From assembly GCA_034670405.1 (NCBI GenBank), contig JAXDDX010000072.1, positions 2,445,392 through 2,509,391 of the forward strand: DNA of 64,000 nt, written 5' to 3'. This stretch comes from Hoplostethus atlanticus. Taxonomy: Eukaryota > Chordata > Actinopteri > Trachichthyiformes > Trachichthyidae. The notes below the pieces were generated by a model that was not told where the DNA came from, ran no database searches, and saw nothing but the letters and a program-made list of their open reading frames with translations. Of this stretch, positions 1-12,870 are shown piece after piece (the stretch's first letter is position 1; every line of letters starts with the position of its first letter). A program made the translations under genes and the position numbers.

Positions 1-149
1 TGTGTTCGTGCATGTGTGCGCGTGCACGTTGCAGGTGTGGAAAAAGCATTGACACGGTAAAAAGCATGCGCTGGCATAATTGCGACTGCCCTCGAGGAAG
101 GGGGGATGAATGGAGGGAGAGAGGAAAGAAGGGGGTGAGGCCAATGCGG

Positions 150-530
150 GTGTTTGAAGGCCAATATAGGCTGCTGATATGCCAATATAAAGAAACTTTT
201 TGGATTAAAGCTCCCGGCAGCCTGAATGTTTTTGTTTGCCAATATTTAATATCTTTAAATTTGAGCTTTTCCTTTGACTAAAATTCCAAGGATTTCTGAA
301 ATTTAAACCATCATGGGACACTAAAATTCTCCATTGAAAGCCAGAACTTCTAGGTGGGTAAGCAGCTCCTGGCAGGTACCACTGCTGGTTTTACAGATCA
401 CCTTTACTGACACCCCTGAAGCTGTGGAGGAAACTCCTGAACTTCCACCATACAGGAGGTGGACAACAGATACTGGCTGATATCCAATTTTTAACAAAAA
501 GCCGATATCAACATCATCCCAGTATATCGA
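150..530 (-). repeat. GTTAGACCGATA-family copy, reversed and lacking clear termini
   Basis: It carries AAACCATCATGGGACACTAA followed by ATTCTCCATTGAAAGCC, the reverse of the family block, then GGAGGTGGACAACAGATACT as in the 51.6-kb copy reversed. Ends are degraded. Confidence 0.55.
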
Positions 531-788
531 GGTCTGTTGTCTAGCGGTGTCAGCAATCAAACAACGCTGACGTCCATCGAATCGTATTGACCTGCAGCTC
601 CCTCCAGACCTCTGTTTATCAGCGGCCAAAGTAAAGCATGACGCTAATCTGTCTGGTCTTCCCTCTTCTATCTCTCCCTCTCTCCCTCTCTCTATCTACC
701 TAATCTTTACAGTTCCATGTTCTCAAATTGACATTTGCAGCATGTTACATATATTCTCATATATCTGGATTTTTTTCACATATGTCTG

Positions 789-1112
789 TTAGGGTCAGAC
801 CGATAAATCTGATATATCAGGCCGAGATTGGCCTTTTTTGATAATATTGTCTAAGGGAAATCCACCTGAAATGATTGTAAAGTAGAATTTTGATCATATT
901 CCACAAAAGAATGCATGAATAAGTTTTATTATCATTATTATTATGGGTACTATTATTATTATTATTACAGTTTCAATGGAGAGTTTTAGTGTCCCATGAT
1001 GGTCTAAATGTTTTTGCTATTAAAATTAATATTTAAAGATACTGAACATCGGCACAGAATATCAATAGCTTTGGGATCAGCCTTCAAAAGCCCATATCAA
1101 TCAAACCCTAAC
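789..1112 (+). mobile_element. GTTAGACCGATA-family MITE
   Basis: It starts GTTAGGGTCAGACCGATA and ends TATCAATCAAACCCTAAC, which are near-inverse termini. It contains the family block CAATGGAGAGTTTTAGTGTC followed by CCATGATGGTCTAAAT. An ATT-rich microsatellite interrupts the centre (about 925-966). Confidence 0.65.
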
Positions 1113-1929
1113 GTCCATAACCTCCCCATGTGTTTGTGCAGTTATTCTGTCCTGACAACTATTTCCCTCGACTCTCCACCCACTCCGTCCAAAACTGGTC
1201 ATCCATTTCCAAAAATAAAGCTCCCAAACAAAGCACAAAGGCCCCTCCTGTGCGGTTGGACCCGGCGGCCTGTGTTTTGGGGGAGGCTTTTCTGAACGCA
1301 CCCAGGCGGTAAAGTCTGAAAGTGCCTAATGGGGCGAAGTGAACCGGGGCACAATAAACCCCCCGCCTGAAGCGACTGGACACCGGCCCTGTCCAATCCC
1401 ACCCGATTTAGGGTAATCTGGGAGGGCTGAGGCAATGGGGCAGGGCTGTAGCATCCATGTTTTAATGCTTCTAACCATCTATGCACTGATTGGTTAAAAT
1501 CCAAATATTAACTAGTTGGATGTTATCATACAGAGCTGCTGCAGACCAGATCTACACCTCTGTCGATCCGTAAGCATTATTTTTGCATCTGGACAGACAT
1601 GCACACTGTTGCCTATTTTGATCTTGAACGGGACTCAATTTGCTCTGGTCTCGGTCTTGACTTGGACCCGGTCTTGACTTTTGACTATTGTGCATCTAGC
1701 GCTATTCCTCCTATTTGTCTGTTTCTGCACCAATGCCGCCAAGATAAATTCCTCCACCTTCACTGCATGTGAGAATAAAGTGATTCTGCTTCTTGATGTG
1801 GGAGAGAAAGTGTGTGTGTGTGTGTGTGCAAGCAAGCATGTGTTTCGGGGCCCACTTGAGTGTCCAAGAAAACAAGAATGACAAATCTCATATTTTTTAA
1901 ACGTGCTGACATGTTAACATGCTAGGCTG

Positions 1930-2300
1930 TCAGAGTCACTTCATCCCGCTCGTTTTTCACTCTTGCGCAAACCGCCGACAACTCCTGTGATTTATATCAA
2001 TTTCGGTGTAGCAAACAGGCGAGCAAACAGATTAACGCAGACATGACTAATCTCCCGCCGCGCATCCATCACTCCTCTGTACTTTGGTTGCTGTGCCTTA
2101 ACGAGCATGATGTCCCTGTCACCGCGGCGCTTCCCTTTTCCTCGCTCGTGCATAAATCACGCGGCATTTCCATGCATTAGAATATCAACGGCGCTTACCG
2201 GCGGCATTTTCCGCACGGGCGCGGCGGAGGCGACGCGCTTTAATGTGGTAATGTGATGCTGGGGTTTTTCCCCCGCGTTTCGGGGGAAACAAGCCTCCAG
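1930..2300. promoter_or_regulatory. Candidate intronic regulatory element (CpG-rich, unique)
   Basis: This is unique sequence with a high CpG count amid AT-rich or repetitive DNA. Octamer-like words occur (ATGCATTAGAATA; TGCATAAATCA) and it has no repeat signature. Conservation cannot be tested here, so this is a weak call. Confidence 0.25.
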
Positions 2301-2599
2301 TCAGGAAACAAACCCGAGTTACGTTTACATGCACGGAGGATTCGGGTCTTAACCCGGTTACTCAAATAGCATGCAAGCGCCATACCTGGGTTTGAATCAC
2401 CTGGGTAAGCTCACACTCTGATCATGAGAAACCTGGTTAAGATGCCTGGCCTACTCATATTTAACAGGCTACTGTTACATGTAAACATCTCACTCTTACT
2501 TTCACTTTTGAAAGTCTCCTCTCCCACCAATCCCGACTCCCAACTTACTATACCTCATCAGTACATTTCGAAGTGTTGGAGCATTTCGCCCAAGATTCG

Positions 2600-2760
2600 T
2601 TATGGTGGAAAGTCTAATCGCCTGCAACAAAAATGACCTGAAAAATGTATGTGCATGTGTGTGGGGTGATACGTTGTGTGTATATCTAGTCTGGGGTGTG
2701 CAGAAAAAGAATTTCACTGCATATATGTGTATGTGACGAATAAAGTTCATTCATGAACCT
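2600..2760 (+). repeat. LINE 3' tail fragment
   Basis: GAATTTCACTGCATATATGT followed by GTATGTGACGAATAAAGTTC is the same kind of 3' terminus as at 28290-28745, ending in an ATTC-type tail. Confidence 0.5.
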
Positions 2761-3639
2761 GTTTCTCTTTCTTTCTCTCAGGTTATTTGCACAGATTACT
2801 ACTGGGATCATCGTTCTTCTTCCATGTATTAGAAGTAACCTACTGTTGCTCAGTCAAAGTGTGTGTGTGTGTGTGTGGGGGGGGGGGGGTATTCTGTTGG
2901 TTTATTCATGGAAACAAGGTGGGTAACAACAGTGCATGTAAACAGCTTAACCTGAATAAGACCCGAACCTTAAGCCGGTGCATGTGAATATTGCCGGTGT
3001 TGGTATCGAACAACGGGGTAGAAGTAGAAGAAGAAAGAAGAGGATTTGAGACGCTGGAAATGAAGGGTGCTTGCAAAGAGAGCCCTCCACCTGTAGCAAT
3101 AAAAAAAAAAGGAACATTTCCCATTTATTTTGACTGATGAGTCTCATTCAGACTCGTGAGCGGGTCCATTTGTCCCTCGTTCGTGTCCGACTGATTGCAT
3201 TATACTCCGGCGATTCAGACGGAGACGGAGAGAGACAGCGATAGAAAGTGAAAGAGAGAGAGAGAGAGAAAATAGGACACACAAGCCCCTAAATAAATGT
3301 CGTCCCATTGTCTTCTTTGGCCCGGGACGATCAAATATTATGTACTGCGGCAAGGCTGACTAAATTATGGAGAAGGAAACGGGTTTTTTAGAGCGAACAG
3401 TGTTTTTCTATGCAGATAATTAGGTTGTTTTTATTGCTAATAACAGTTTTATGTACCCTGCTGAACTGACATTTTGAGTCTCGCTGTGCACTGTTCCCTT
3501 TAAATGAGTGTATGCATTTCACAAGCTTTACTGTGTGTGTGTGTGTGTGTAATGTGAGATTATACGACAGTGATAAATTCTGCAGTTTAACTCACCCGCG
3601 GGGGGAAACATAGTTTAGTCCTGGGAGAGGTCAGTCAAA

Positions 3640-4110
3640 GATTGCACAGCGTATCAAGAGAGCACAGCACAGCGGATACACAAAATGCTTTATAATGAAG
3701 ATGGCGTGCACGAGAACCCCCCACCCCCACCCCTCTGTCGTTCCCGCGGGAGCTATTAAACGTGCCCCCCCACCCCCACCCCCGGGGGACCATTGACTTC
3801 GCGACACCGGGACTCGGGATGGGGCGAGAGGTGGCACGGCCCCCGTCGCTGATAGCGGCAACTCATTATCCCCAACCCAAATTAACTGAATCAACAAAAG
3901 CGAGAGGGGGGTGGGGGGGAGGTGTAGGAGAAGAGAAGAGCGAATAAAAAAAACGCTCCATTAAAAGGTCCGCCGAGTGTCGTTTCCATCGGAGCTGTAA
4001 ATAAGTGCGTGGGGGTAAAGACGCGGCTCCCCCGCCGTACCCCGTAATTATGCCCCCGCCGTTTGTTTGTGCTCGGGTGCATACGCTAAATTAAAACATA
4101 AAGACCGAGG
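3640..4110. promoter_or_regulatory. Candidate intronic regulatory element
   Basis: The sequence is unique and CpG-bearing with homeodomain-type words (CGTAATTATG near 4044, ATTAAAACATAAAG near 4091, ATTAAACG). C-rich G4-prone tracts lie at 3717-3785. Context only; no conservation data. Confidence 0.25.
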
Positions 4111-4118
4111 GGAAAAAA

Positions 4119-4168
4119 GGGGGTAAGGGGGTAGGGGGGTTGGGGTGTGTGTGTGTGTGTGTGTGTGT
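4119..4168 (+). repeat. G-quadruplex-type tract followed by (TG)n
   Basis: Four G-runs of four to six, separated by TAA, TA and TT (4119-4145), run straight into about 11 TG units. Confidence 0.7.
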
Positions 4169-4345
4169 ATATCAAGTTACATGTCGCGTATGAGTCTTTC
4201 TTTTTTACCGCTCACTTCCTCAGTAATATCCTGTCGAGGGCTCAGCTAGTATTTATTCAAAGGAAGCGAGTGGCTCGTCTCGCCAGGGTAATAACCGTTG
4301 TTTGACCACAAAGTCCGGTAATAAGAGCCTTTGAATGAGGGAGAG

Positions 4346-4347
<2 letters not shown>

Positions 4348-4411
<64 letters not shown>
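4348..4411 (+). repeat. (TG)n microsatellite, about 64 bp
   Basis: This is an uninterrupted TG array, followed by two TACCTGTGAGTGTG units. Confidence 0.95.
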
Positions 4412-4413
<2 letters not shown>

Positions 4414-4730
4414 CTGTGAGTGTGTACCTGTGAGTGTGTTCCCGTGCTTATATTGTATGCAGAGGAAAAAGAAGAAAGGATGAAGCTGTCGACAACTTGC
4501 TAACTACAAGGTCAGGTGAAGGTGTGTGTGTGTGTGTATGTGTGTGTGTGTGAATGAAAACGTAAACACACACACACACACATGCCAAAATCACGTCCTT
4601 GCATAGAAGTGGCGCACGTCCCGACCTCAACGCCGCATTGTCAGAAACCTACGCCAACAAACCATTGACCACATGACACGCAGGTCTATGTAAACCTGAC
4701 CTTTTCATGCTCGCTGGTTCTGTCAGAGCC

Positions 4731-4768
4731 CGGGGGGGGGAGGGAGGGGGGAGTGGGGGGGGGGGGTG
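4731..4768 (+). repeat. G-rich tract (G4-prone)
   Basis: It consists of runs of nine, six and thirteen or so Gs broken by single A or T bases. It may be length-unstable or poorly called. Confidence 0.7.
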
Positions 4769-4779
4769 GTTGTGTTAGC

Positions 4780-4920
4780 CTCCACAGCTCAAATGCATGT
4801 TCATTAACTCAGGGAGATGAGGCCTGATTGGCTGACAGTCAAGCATCGGTGCTGCAGCCCAATCCCCCTTGATTAGCTGCTGGCGGCTCAGAGACAGCTG
4901 CTTGTCTGTCAAAGTCACCC
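4780..4920. promoter_or_regulatory. Candidate intronic enhancer with E-box and TGACAG motifs
   Basis: Unique sequence with GCTGACAGTCAAGC and CTGTCTGTCAAAG (Meis/TALE-like TGACAG and TGTCA words), CAGCTGCTTG (E-box) and TTGATTAGCTGC. It is flanked by G- and C-runs. Low-confidence inference. Confidence 0.25.
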
Positions 4921-5073
4921 CCCCCCCCCAACCCCCCCACACCGTACCACATACGGGACACGTCCACATCCTCCGTGCTTTTCATATCCCAGTTTGCACA
5001 ACACCCAGCGATTAAATTATGCAGGGAAAAAAAAACTTTAGCCGAGCCACTGAAACACGACACCTTGACATAT

Positions 5074-5074
<1 letters not shown>

Positions 5075-5111
<37 letters not shown>
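5075..5111 (+). repeat. (CA)n microsatellite
   Basis: About 18 uninterrupted CA units. Confidence 0.95.
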
Positions 5112-5113
<2 letters not shown>

Positions 5114-5584
5114 CGGGTACTTTGGGATGCCGTGCATGAACGTGTTAACCTGCTCATAAGAGACCACGCTAGACCGCCTCCTGTGAACCGCATTGTCCTT
5201 CTGGTCTATTTAAAGCTACTAAGTGCAAGGGCTTGTCGGAAAGTCACGTCCTAGGGATACGCGGGTTTGACACCGTTGGCTCCGTTGGTGTTGGTAGTGA
5301 GGCAGAAACTGTTGCTGGACGCCCCAACAGGTCTGTGATTGCTTGTGTTTCCTCTCTGTGGTGCGTGTACGAGGATATCAATATTAATAAGTAATATAAA
5401 GGTCCCATATCGTTCCAAATGTTGCAAACTGGCCTGATTGGACGGATTTCAAGTCCAGTTGTGATGTATTTACTGACACTGCCTGGGAAAAGGGTGGATT
5501 TTTGAAGAAATAAAACGTTTAACTTAACCACTCAAACAAAATATAATTTTCATTATGTTCATTATATATAGAGAGAGAGAGAGA

Positions 5585-5850
5585 AAATGAAAAATGTGAC
5601 CATTTTCATGCTAAAACAAATATTAAGAATTCAGTGTTTTATTCTTGTTGGGGTGAAAAAGCCTCTGAAACGGCTTTTAAATTATCCATTGAAACTCAGG
5701 AAAATAGTAAAAATAATACTAATAATGTTAATGTGTTATATTATTAATATTGACCAACAACACAATAAATATGCCATCAAACAAACTGCGTCCTATCCAT
5801 GTCGGAAGTCGACAACACACCAATATTGGCCCCTGATGTAAACCTGATGT
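5585..5850 (-). repeat. GTTAGACCGATA-family fragment
   Basis: It shares GTTGGGGTGAAAAAGCCTCT and CCATTGAAACTCAGG with other copies, and AATAAATATGCCATCAAACA with the 38.8-kb copy. An AATA-rich patch and a preceding (GA)n tract adjoin it. Confidence 0.5.
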
Positions 5851-8800
5851 TTACACCTGATGTCTCACTGTTGTCAAGGGAGGGGCAGGTGACGGGGTGA
5901 AGAGAGAGGAGGGAGGTAAAGGGGTGGGTGTGTATGTGGTGGGAGGGCTGTAATGGCATCAATCACTTCTGACTGTGTGTGTGTGTGTGTGTGTAGAAGC
6001 TTAATGGAGAGTGTGAGTCCGGCTCAGTATACGTGAGTGTATGCTCAGCTGCTCAGGCTTACATGCCTTACATTCCTCATCGAGTCTGTTGTCAAAGATG
6101 GATGAGCCTGTTGTGATCGTGCTGTCTGAGCCCAATATGGAGGCCGTATACAGATACATAAATATATCACGATATTGGAACAACACAGCCGGTTACTCAC
6201 GCAGCTTCATCTGATACTGTAAAAAAAAATAAAAAAATAAAATCACTTTCCCATAGATAACCCAGTCTCTTCCTGTCTTGAATTGTAAAAACAATACTCC
6301 TCTTCATAGCGCTGGATCGCTTAGCCATCTGTCTCATCTCAAGATAATGTGAACTGAAATGTATGCTGTGTGTGTGTGTGTGTGTATGTCTGTGTTTCAA
6401 CCAAGGTACTGGGAAGCAAAAAAAAAACCTCATGGGACGGCTTCAGGTGAAGGATTGTGGGAAGGAAGACAGCTGCCGGGTCTCACACACCCCCTGCAGA
6501 CAATTCAAATGCCACATACCCAGCATGCCCTGGGGTTTAAGCCCCCCCCCCCACACACACACACACACAGACACACACACCCGGAACCATCCGCCATTGA
6601 CCCGCCTGTCGGTATGTGCGGTTTGGAGTTGCTAGAGCCATCCAAGGAAGCAGTGTAACCACAGAAATATGTTCTTTTTTTTTAATGGGAGTGGAGGAGG
6701 CAATAAACAGCACAGCTGAATGGAAATGCTCACTTTGATCCTTCTCTTTTGTGGCCCTTTTTCCCTCCCTCTGCTACTGTTTGACAACTGCTGAGACACA
6801 CACACACACACACACACACTTTCAACATTTTGCACTGCTTGAGGGATTTAATCATCTGAGTGTTTTGAACAGGACATTATTAGAGACACTGGCCTTCTCA
6901 CCCCCAGACACACCACTATCGAGCCCGCCTTTCATGTCGTGCCGCGACAGAGTCCTGACATAACAGGCAAATGTCCCAGAGATACAACCAAACACAGATT
7001 GAGGATCAGAGATATTCTTGCTCTGGGCAGATTGCACCGGGAAATGACAACTGAGAGGAAACGTAGCAATGAAAGCCAATTTGGCCCAAAGCAGGAAGTG
7101 AGCTAGTTGGCAGCGGCAAAGATTGTCTATGTATTGGAAGATGAATCACTCAATAGTAAAATAAATAAATAAATAAATAAAAAATAAAAAAACTGGCGCA
7201 CCTTCTGGTCTGAAGTGGGCGTTAACCCTCCTCTCCTGCGGTTTAGCCTCAGACAGAGACGGGCATGAGCACGTTGCCATAGCGAACAAGCTGGTACAGG
7301 TCTGGGAAAAAAAGTTGTTATTGCCCAAAACTGCACATCACAAAAGCGTAAAAATCAAGATGACAGACGATATCTGCTACGGTAAGCCATCCCTCATATC
7401 ATTAAGTTTTCCATCAATGCCTATAGAGGCTTTGGAGTTGCACCACAAACAGCCTCACAACCAGCTGGTGCCACCGTGGAGGTCCAATGGAGAATTTGGC
7501 TGTGCATAATAATAGTAATAATAATGCATATCTTTTCAGTTCAACCACAAACAAACATTTTCATTTTTCCATGCGATGGTTGCACCGAAACCCCCTGGGT
7601 ATCAGACACGCAGCCAAGCCCTGTCACCGCTAACGCTTAATTCCTGGTGTTGTTTTGGCCTTTTCCCGGCATCACTTCCTCCCCTTCCCTAACCGCAACT
7701 AGTCCTCTGGGCTAGAGCATCGACACTGATACAAGGTTCCGGAGCTGGCAAAACTCGAGTAACCGCAACCGCGTGTTTCCTGCCCGGCGTTAGCTTAGGG
7801 GTATCGGCACCTGTCTGCTTTCCAAAAGTGACTTCACTCCAAAATATGTTTTGTATTGCTTCAGACGTTGCTAAACCTGTTAATGCACCGAACGGAAGAC
7901 GCCGTCTAGCCGCTCGCTGTCCAATCGTGTTACCTTATGCAAGGCCCTGGGAGTTGATATAGACAGACAGAGCTAGCTGGCAGCTACCTACCACCCAGTC
8001 TGTGCCGTTCCTCCAGGCTCTGTATGACTTGGGCCGCTGCCACCTGTCAAGCCTCCCCCCCACCCCCCTCGGAGAATGGATGTTTTTCAGCTACTAGGAG
8101 GATTTTGGCAGCTCGCACTTTCCTGTGAGCGCTATGCTTTTGTGCGCGCACCAGCATTGTATTGTTCGAGGAAACATGCAGAAGAAACAAAAACGAGAGC
8201 TGGGCACTTAATTATCCCTGATGCGAGATTAGGCAGTGTTGTTCTGTGTGATTGTAAGCACAGAACAAATAGCATGAAGGGAAACCTGTTTGTCGGCTGT
8301 CCCGTCGCAGTGCAGACGAGACACACCGCGCCCGGTACCCTCACAACACCAGCAAACACATCACACATCACCAGCAAAATGAGGAATGGTTTAATTTCTG
8401 TATGTCCTCACTGTGGTTACCTCCCTACCTCCAGTATAGACAACTAACAACAAAATGATCTAATTCATATATACCTGGGGCCCCTGGTATTGAAAAACCC
8501 CATTAACACCGCTGGGATCCCAGTGAGGGTCTATCTACAGTATTAATGTGTTGGTGGAGGTGTCCGGCGCTGCACGCCTGTCTATTGGTTTGTTAGCTGA
8601 GGTGGTTATCAGTGAAGGTGTACATAGTAGCGGTGGCTATCAGTTGTGCTAACAGTGTGGAGCCACTGGTTCCCTCTATATCTTCTTTCATACTGACCCG
8701 CTTAAGACAACATTCCCTGGGCTAATCTACACACAGCTCTTATCAGTCCATGGCAGACTGTGTGTGTGTGCCTGCATGGTCCCTGATCAAAGATAGTCGG

Positions 8801-9009
8801 GAAAAGGATGAGGAGAGAAGAGAAAGGCAGAGAAGAAAATAAGAGATGAGTCATGAGGAAGAGAAGAGACGTTGGAGGAGAGGATGAAGGCCTAGGGAGA
8901 GGTAGAAACCAGACGGGGAGGCAGAGAGGAGAGTCGCCGGGAAGACGGAGCGAGAGAGCCAGATAGGTAGAGGAAGGATGGTCGTGAGGAAAATAGAAAG
9001 GGCGGGGAG

Positions 9010-9011
<2 letters not shown>

Positions 9012-9043
<32 letters not shown>
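9012..9043 (+). repeat. (GA)n microsatellite
   Basis: About 16 GA units at the end of a purine-biased stretch that starts near 8800. Confidence 0.9.
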
Positions 9044-9044
<1 letters not shown>

Positions 9045-10019
9045 TGGTAGACTGAGCAGGGACACACAATATCTGCATGACTGCAGATAGCTATAGAGAA
9101 GCCAGCGCCACAGCGGAGAGCCCAGCCGTTAATGGCACTCTATGGATTGAGTTTGCAAATGAGTGCGACATAATAGGTCTATGTAGCCTGTATCCTATTG
9201 AAATGCTCACTGGATTACCTGCCTAATTCCCCTACAACCTGGCAAAAACTGGCCATCGATAGCGCCCACACACGCACATATCTCTGCAGTGCATATCTAC
9301 ACTGTACAACCTGCAACGAATAGCCTTTAAACACATTGTGAGTGGGACAAAATCCCCCGTGGAGAAAGAGAATCCACTGAATCAGAGATAAACTTTGACA
9401 CTAAGCTCTCATCCAGTGCACTCCGACGCAAGGCCAGCGGAAGGTTATCGGTACGACCTATAAGATAAGCAGGGTCTCGAGTCGAGCCCCGTATTAATGA
9501 CTTCCAGCTACTGATCATGGGGGGGGTACACTCCACGGGGTGTGTACGCATGAAGTCAGGTAGCATCACTGTGAAATCCATCCACGTCCGTGTCAACGCG
9601 TCCTTTGTGTTCTCAAAATGCTTTTTTTTGCTTAAAAGAATTGAACAATTCTGCCAGTGGGGATGAGATAATGAGTTTGGGGAATTTTCTTGAAATCAAG
9701 GCAGATCGCTCCACTGCTACAAAGGTAATATCAACTATTTCTTACTATTTCTTTACTCAATTCAAGAAAAATAAGACGACCAGAGGCTCTGCCCCTGATT
9801 GTAATCGCTACATAGTAACCCTAACCTAACTGACCAAGCGAGCTGGTTGAAGCTCTCGATTAAAATCAAATCAGAAAATCCTCTTCAGACCGTGAACCCA
9901 ATGCCCCAGCAGTTGGTTCTCAGAGGGATGACACACACCTCGGGAACCCCAAGCAATGATGGAGTTTAAATGGATTCAGCTGCTCGGCATTTGGAGGCAC
10001 CTCTTCTTGTAGGACTCGT

Positions 10020-10290
10020 CGACGAGCACTGCTCCTCGTGTAACGAGTGGGGTTTTTTTAACCTCTGGGGCACCCTTATCCTCCTCCGACTCCTCGGTAA
10101 ATTAATTACCATGTGTTAATTAGAGCCGGTACACCTGAGCCCCCTGGCTGCCGGGGCAAGGGCTTAATCAAGCTCTAGTGGCAGTCATTAGCTTCATCAT
10201 TAAGCCTTGAAGAGCCAAATGCCAGAGTCTGTGGGAACTGCCAGCATCTGGGGGTTACCTTCCGCCGGTGAACCCGAAGCCCCTCGACAC
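10020..10290. promoter_or_regulatory. Candidate intronic enhancer with paired TAATTA sites
   Basis: Two homeodomain cores TAATTA at 10103-10108 and 10117-10122 lie 14 bp apart. A CACCTG E-box is at 10132-10137, followed by repeated CTTAATCAAGC and ATTAAGCCTTGAAG words. It is unique, non-coding and free of repeats, which is the look of a conserved developmental element. Not tested. Confidence 0.35.
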
Positions 10291-10429
10291 CTTCACGTGG
10301 ATCCCTGACGTGCAGTTAGGTGAGTGGACGGACACTTCTGGATGGTCCTAAAAACGAATGGTGTCATTTCAAACCCACTAATCCAATCTAAGACGCAAAC
10401 TGCCTATATCTGCGACGTAAAGCCAATGA

Positions 10430-10720
10430 TGTAGTGGTAAATAACAAGGGTAAACTATGACCTCCAGTGAACATCATGAGGCAAACGACTGCAATTTTAC
10501 TTTCAGAAAAGCGTTAATTCAATGCTTGATACAACTTAGTACAATGTATACTATGAATTTACGTCATCGTGTACAAGATTAATGTCTAGAAATGTGGGTA
10601 AACTCTATTCCAGGAATAAAAAGTGGATTAGACAGGGTTTAGGTGGCCCGTATCCCGTGGTACCCCCCTTTTAAGAGGGTTAATAAGTGAAACCTGGCTT
10701 GTCATATTGCTGCATATTGG
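10430..10720 (+). repeat. Dispersed repeat shared with 54170-54430
   Basis: It shares, in the same order, GTAAACTATGACCTCCA, CATCATGAGGC, ACTTTCAGAAAA and GAATAAAAAGTGG with the second copy. Termini are not resolved. Confidence 0.55.
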
Positions 10721-12699
10721 TGAGTTGCACCGTACTTCCACGTGCTATATATGGAGCACATCCAAATGCTGTTTGGCAGAAGGTGCGTCCCGGTATTCCT
10801 TCCATATCATTAGGCAGCCACAGCAATAAATCATTCCCGTATCCCTCGATGTTTGTGCAGTGACACCTTTTATATCTGTTTCAGTCGACTGCCTCTGGTT
10901 TCCTCAGACAGTGAAGTCTGACAGAGTTTCGGTGACGGGCACATTGTACTGTTCCATACAACATGGTATTATTTACCATCCAGACGAGGAGCTGCATGTG
11001 TATAGTCTAATTCCTATCAGCATATTCATACTGAACTAGCATCAGCGGGGCTGCCTATGCAGGTAGCGCTGCTGCCTATTTTGAAAGGCAGGTGTATTAT
11101 TCATGTCAGATACTTCCCCCTCTTTCTACATCCTCTCTCTCTCTCTCTGTCTCTCTCTCTTCTTTCGCAATTTCTTCAATTGTCACAGTTGACTGGTGCT
11201 ATATTCCAGTTTTTTCCCTTCAGGCAAACACACTGAACAACTAAACAATTTCTCCATTTACATGCATGGGGGAATGCAGTATCACTCACATGCACTTAGA
11301 CACACTCTCACACTGGCAAACACACACCGAGGACACGGCGCTACACAAATGTCTCTTGGTTCAATTCACAGTCGCGCCGAGCCCCCGTGCACAACAACTT
11401 CTAATCACTGTCAAAATCAAGCGTGAAGAATAGAAATGTTCCCACACTCGAATGGAGGGCGGTCTACTTTCTTGAGCTTTTCCTATTGGACTCCATTGTG
11501 CTACGGGGAAAGCGCTGGTTACACTATACATTGGGAGGGACTGCAGTTTCTATGGTGATAACTTATATAAGGAAATGTTTCATGACAGGTGACAAAAGAT
11601 GTTTTTTATTATTTTCTTTCCTTAGGTTTTTTTTTTTTGCCAATTCTATGCATGAGCATGTTGGTTTGTGTGGACCCTTGTCTGCTGTGGTGTGAAGTTA
11701 CAGTAGAGAAACGGTGACACTCCTGAGACTTGTAGGTTGGGTGTTTGAGGAGGAGGAAGGAGTACCCAGCAGACAAAGGGAAACACAGGAAAAGCTTCCA
11801 CCCACATTTCTCCCCGGGCCTCACACCTCTGAAAACAGAGGCAGCGAATATTCAGAATAGAAGGAAAGACAGAGAATAGACTGAAGCTAGGCTATTATTT
11901 CAGCCCACAGTCTAAGCCCTGCAGGTGTCCCCGTGTAACAGGCGCGAAGAACACAATGTGCCCAATTTATTTGCACAAAACAGTTATTTGACAAAAACTA
12001 TAAATTACGCAAATTCCAGCATTCAAACCCATGGAGGAAGCGTGAAAAGTTGAAAGAGTTGCTAAGCCACATCAGACGTTTTCGGCCATTTTGAAGCAAT
12101 GTTCTGCAACCTTTTTTTCCGGGTCACTCTACAGGGGCTATCATCGCAGCTCAGCTCAGTTCTAATCACCAGTGGCCCCCAAGGTCACCCATACTAATTA
12201 CAGGTGTTACCGGACAGGTAGGCTCTTAAAAGGTAGCCCCATGTCAGCCTCGACAACGAGCCATTGTCCGGAGGGCAGCCTCTGATGGGGGATTAAAGGT
12301 GCCTTGTTTTGAGAGATGCCAGCTGCAGTCACAACATTAATCCAGTGATCTACCCCGACTAACCCCTCCGTCACCCCCAAACAATACCCATTGACCTTTG
12401 GATGACCCGGGTACCCCGTCTGCCTACCAGAGGGAATGAGAAGAGAAACACACTGGGGTTTTGTGGGGGTTTTCTGTGAGACAAGGCCTATGTAGGGCAC
12501 AGTGTTCCAGTCTGGGTCAGTGTTGGCCAACAAAACAGAAAATGTGGTTATTAGATGACCCCAGTGCACAAAGCTGTGAACTGTACGTTCACACTGCGAG
12601 CAACTTAGTTGAGAGGCTCCAATTGCATCTATGTAGTGGTTTTGTGCTGCTGCAAAGTTTTTATCATGACAAATAAGCTACGTATTTATACAAATCACA

Positions 12700-12870
12700 T
12701 TTTTTGCTGTTTTATAATAATAACTTTATTTTTTTTAAGGTTCACAAAGTGCTTTACAACAATATAAATAAAATAATACAGAAACAATAAAACATGAAAA
12801 GATCAAAAGAACAATAATACATTAAAAAATAATAAAGGAGTAAAGCAGCAAAAAGGGCACACAAAGAACC
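12700..12870 (+). repeat. AT-rich repeat with AAAGTGCTTTACA core
   Basis: AACTTTATTTTTTTTAAGGT and CACAAAGTGCTTTACAACAA resemble the repeat at 34605-34690 (ACTTTATTTGTGTAACACCT ... AAAGAGCTTTACATTAAAAG), a pattern frequent in fish genomes. Confidence 0.45.

Noticed and set aside
8076-8447. Open frame of 123 codons in sorcs2 intron 1
   Set aside because: No family resemblance, no exon-like borders, and an overlapping minus-strand frame of similar length.
12207-12569. Open frame of 120 codons on the minus strand
   Set aside because: The peptide matches nothing I know and has no plausible splice or promoter context.
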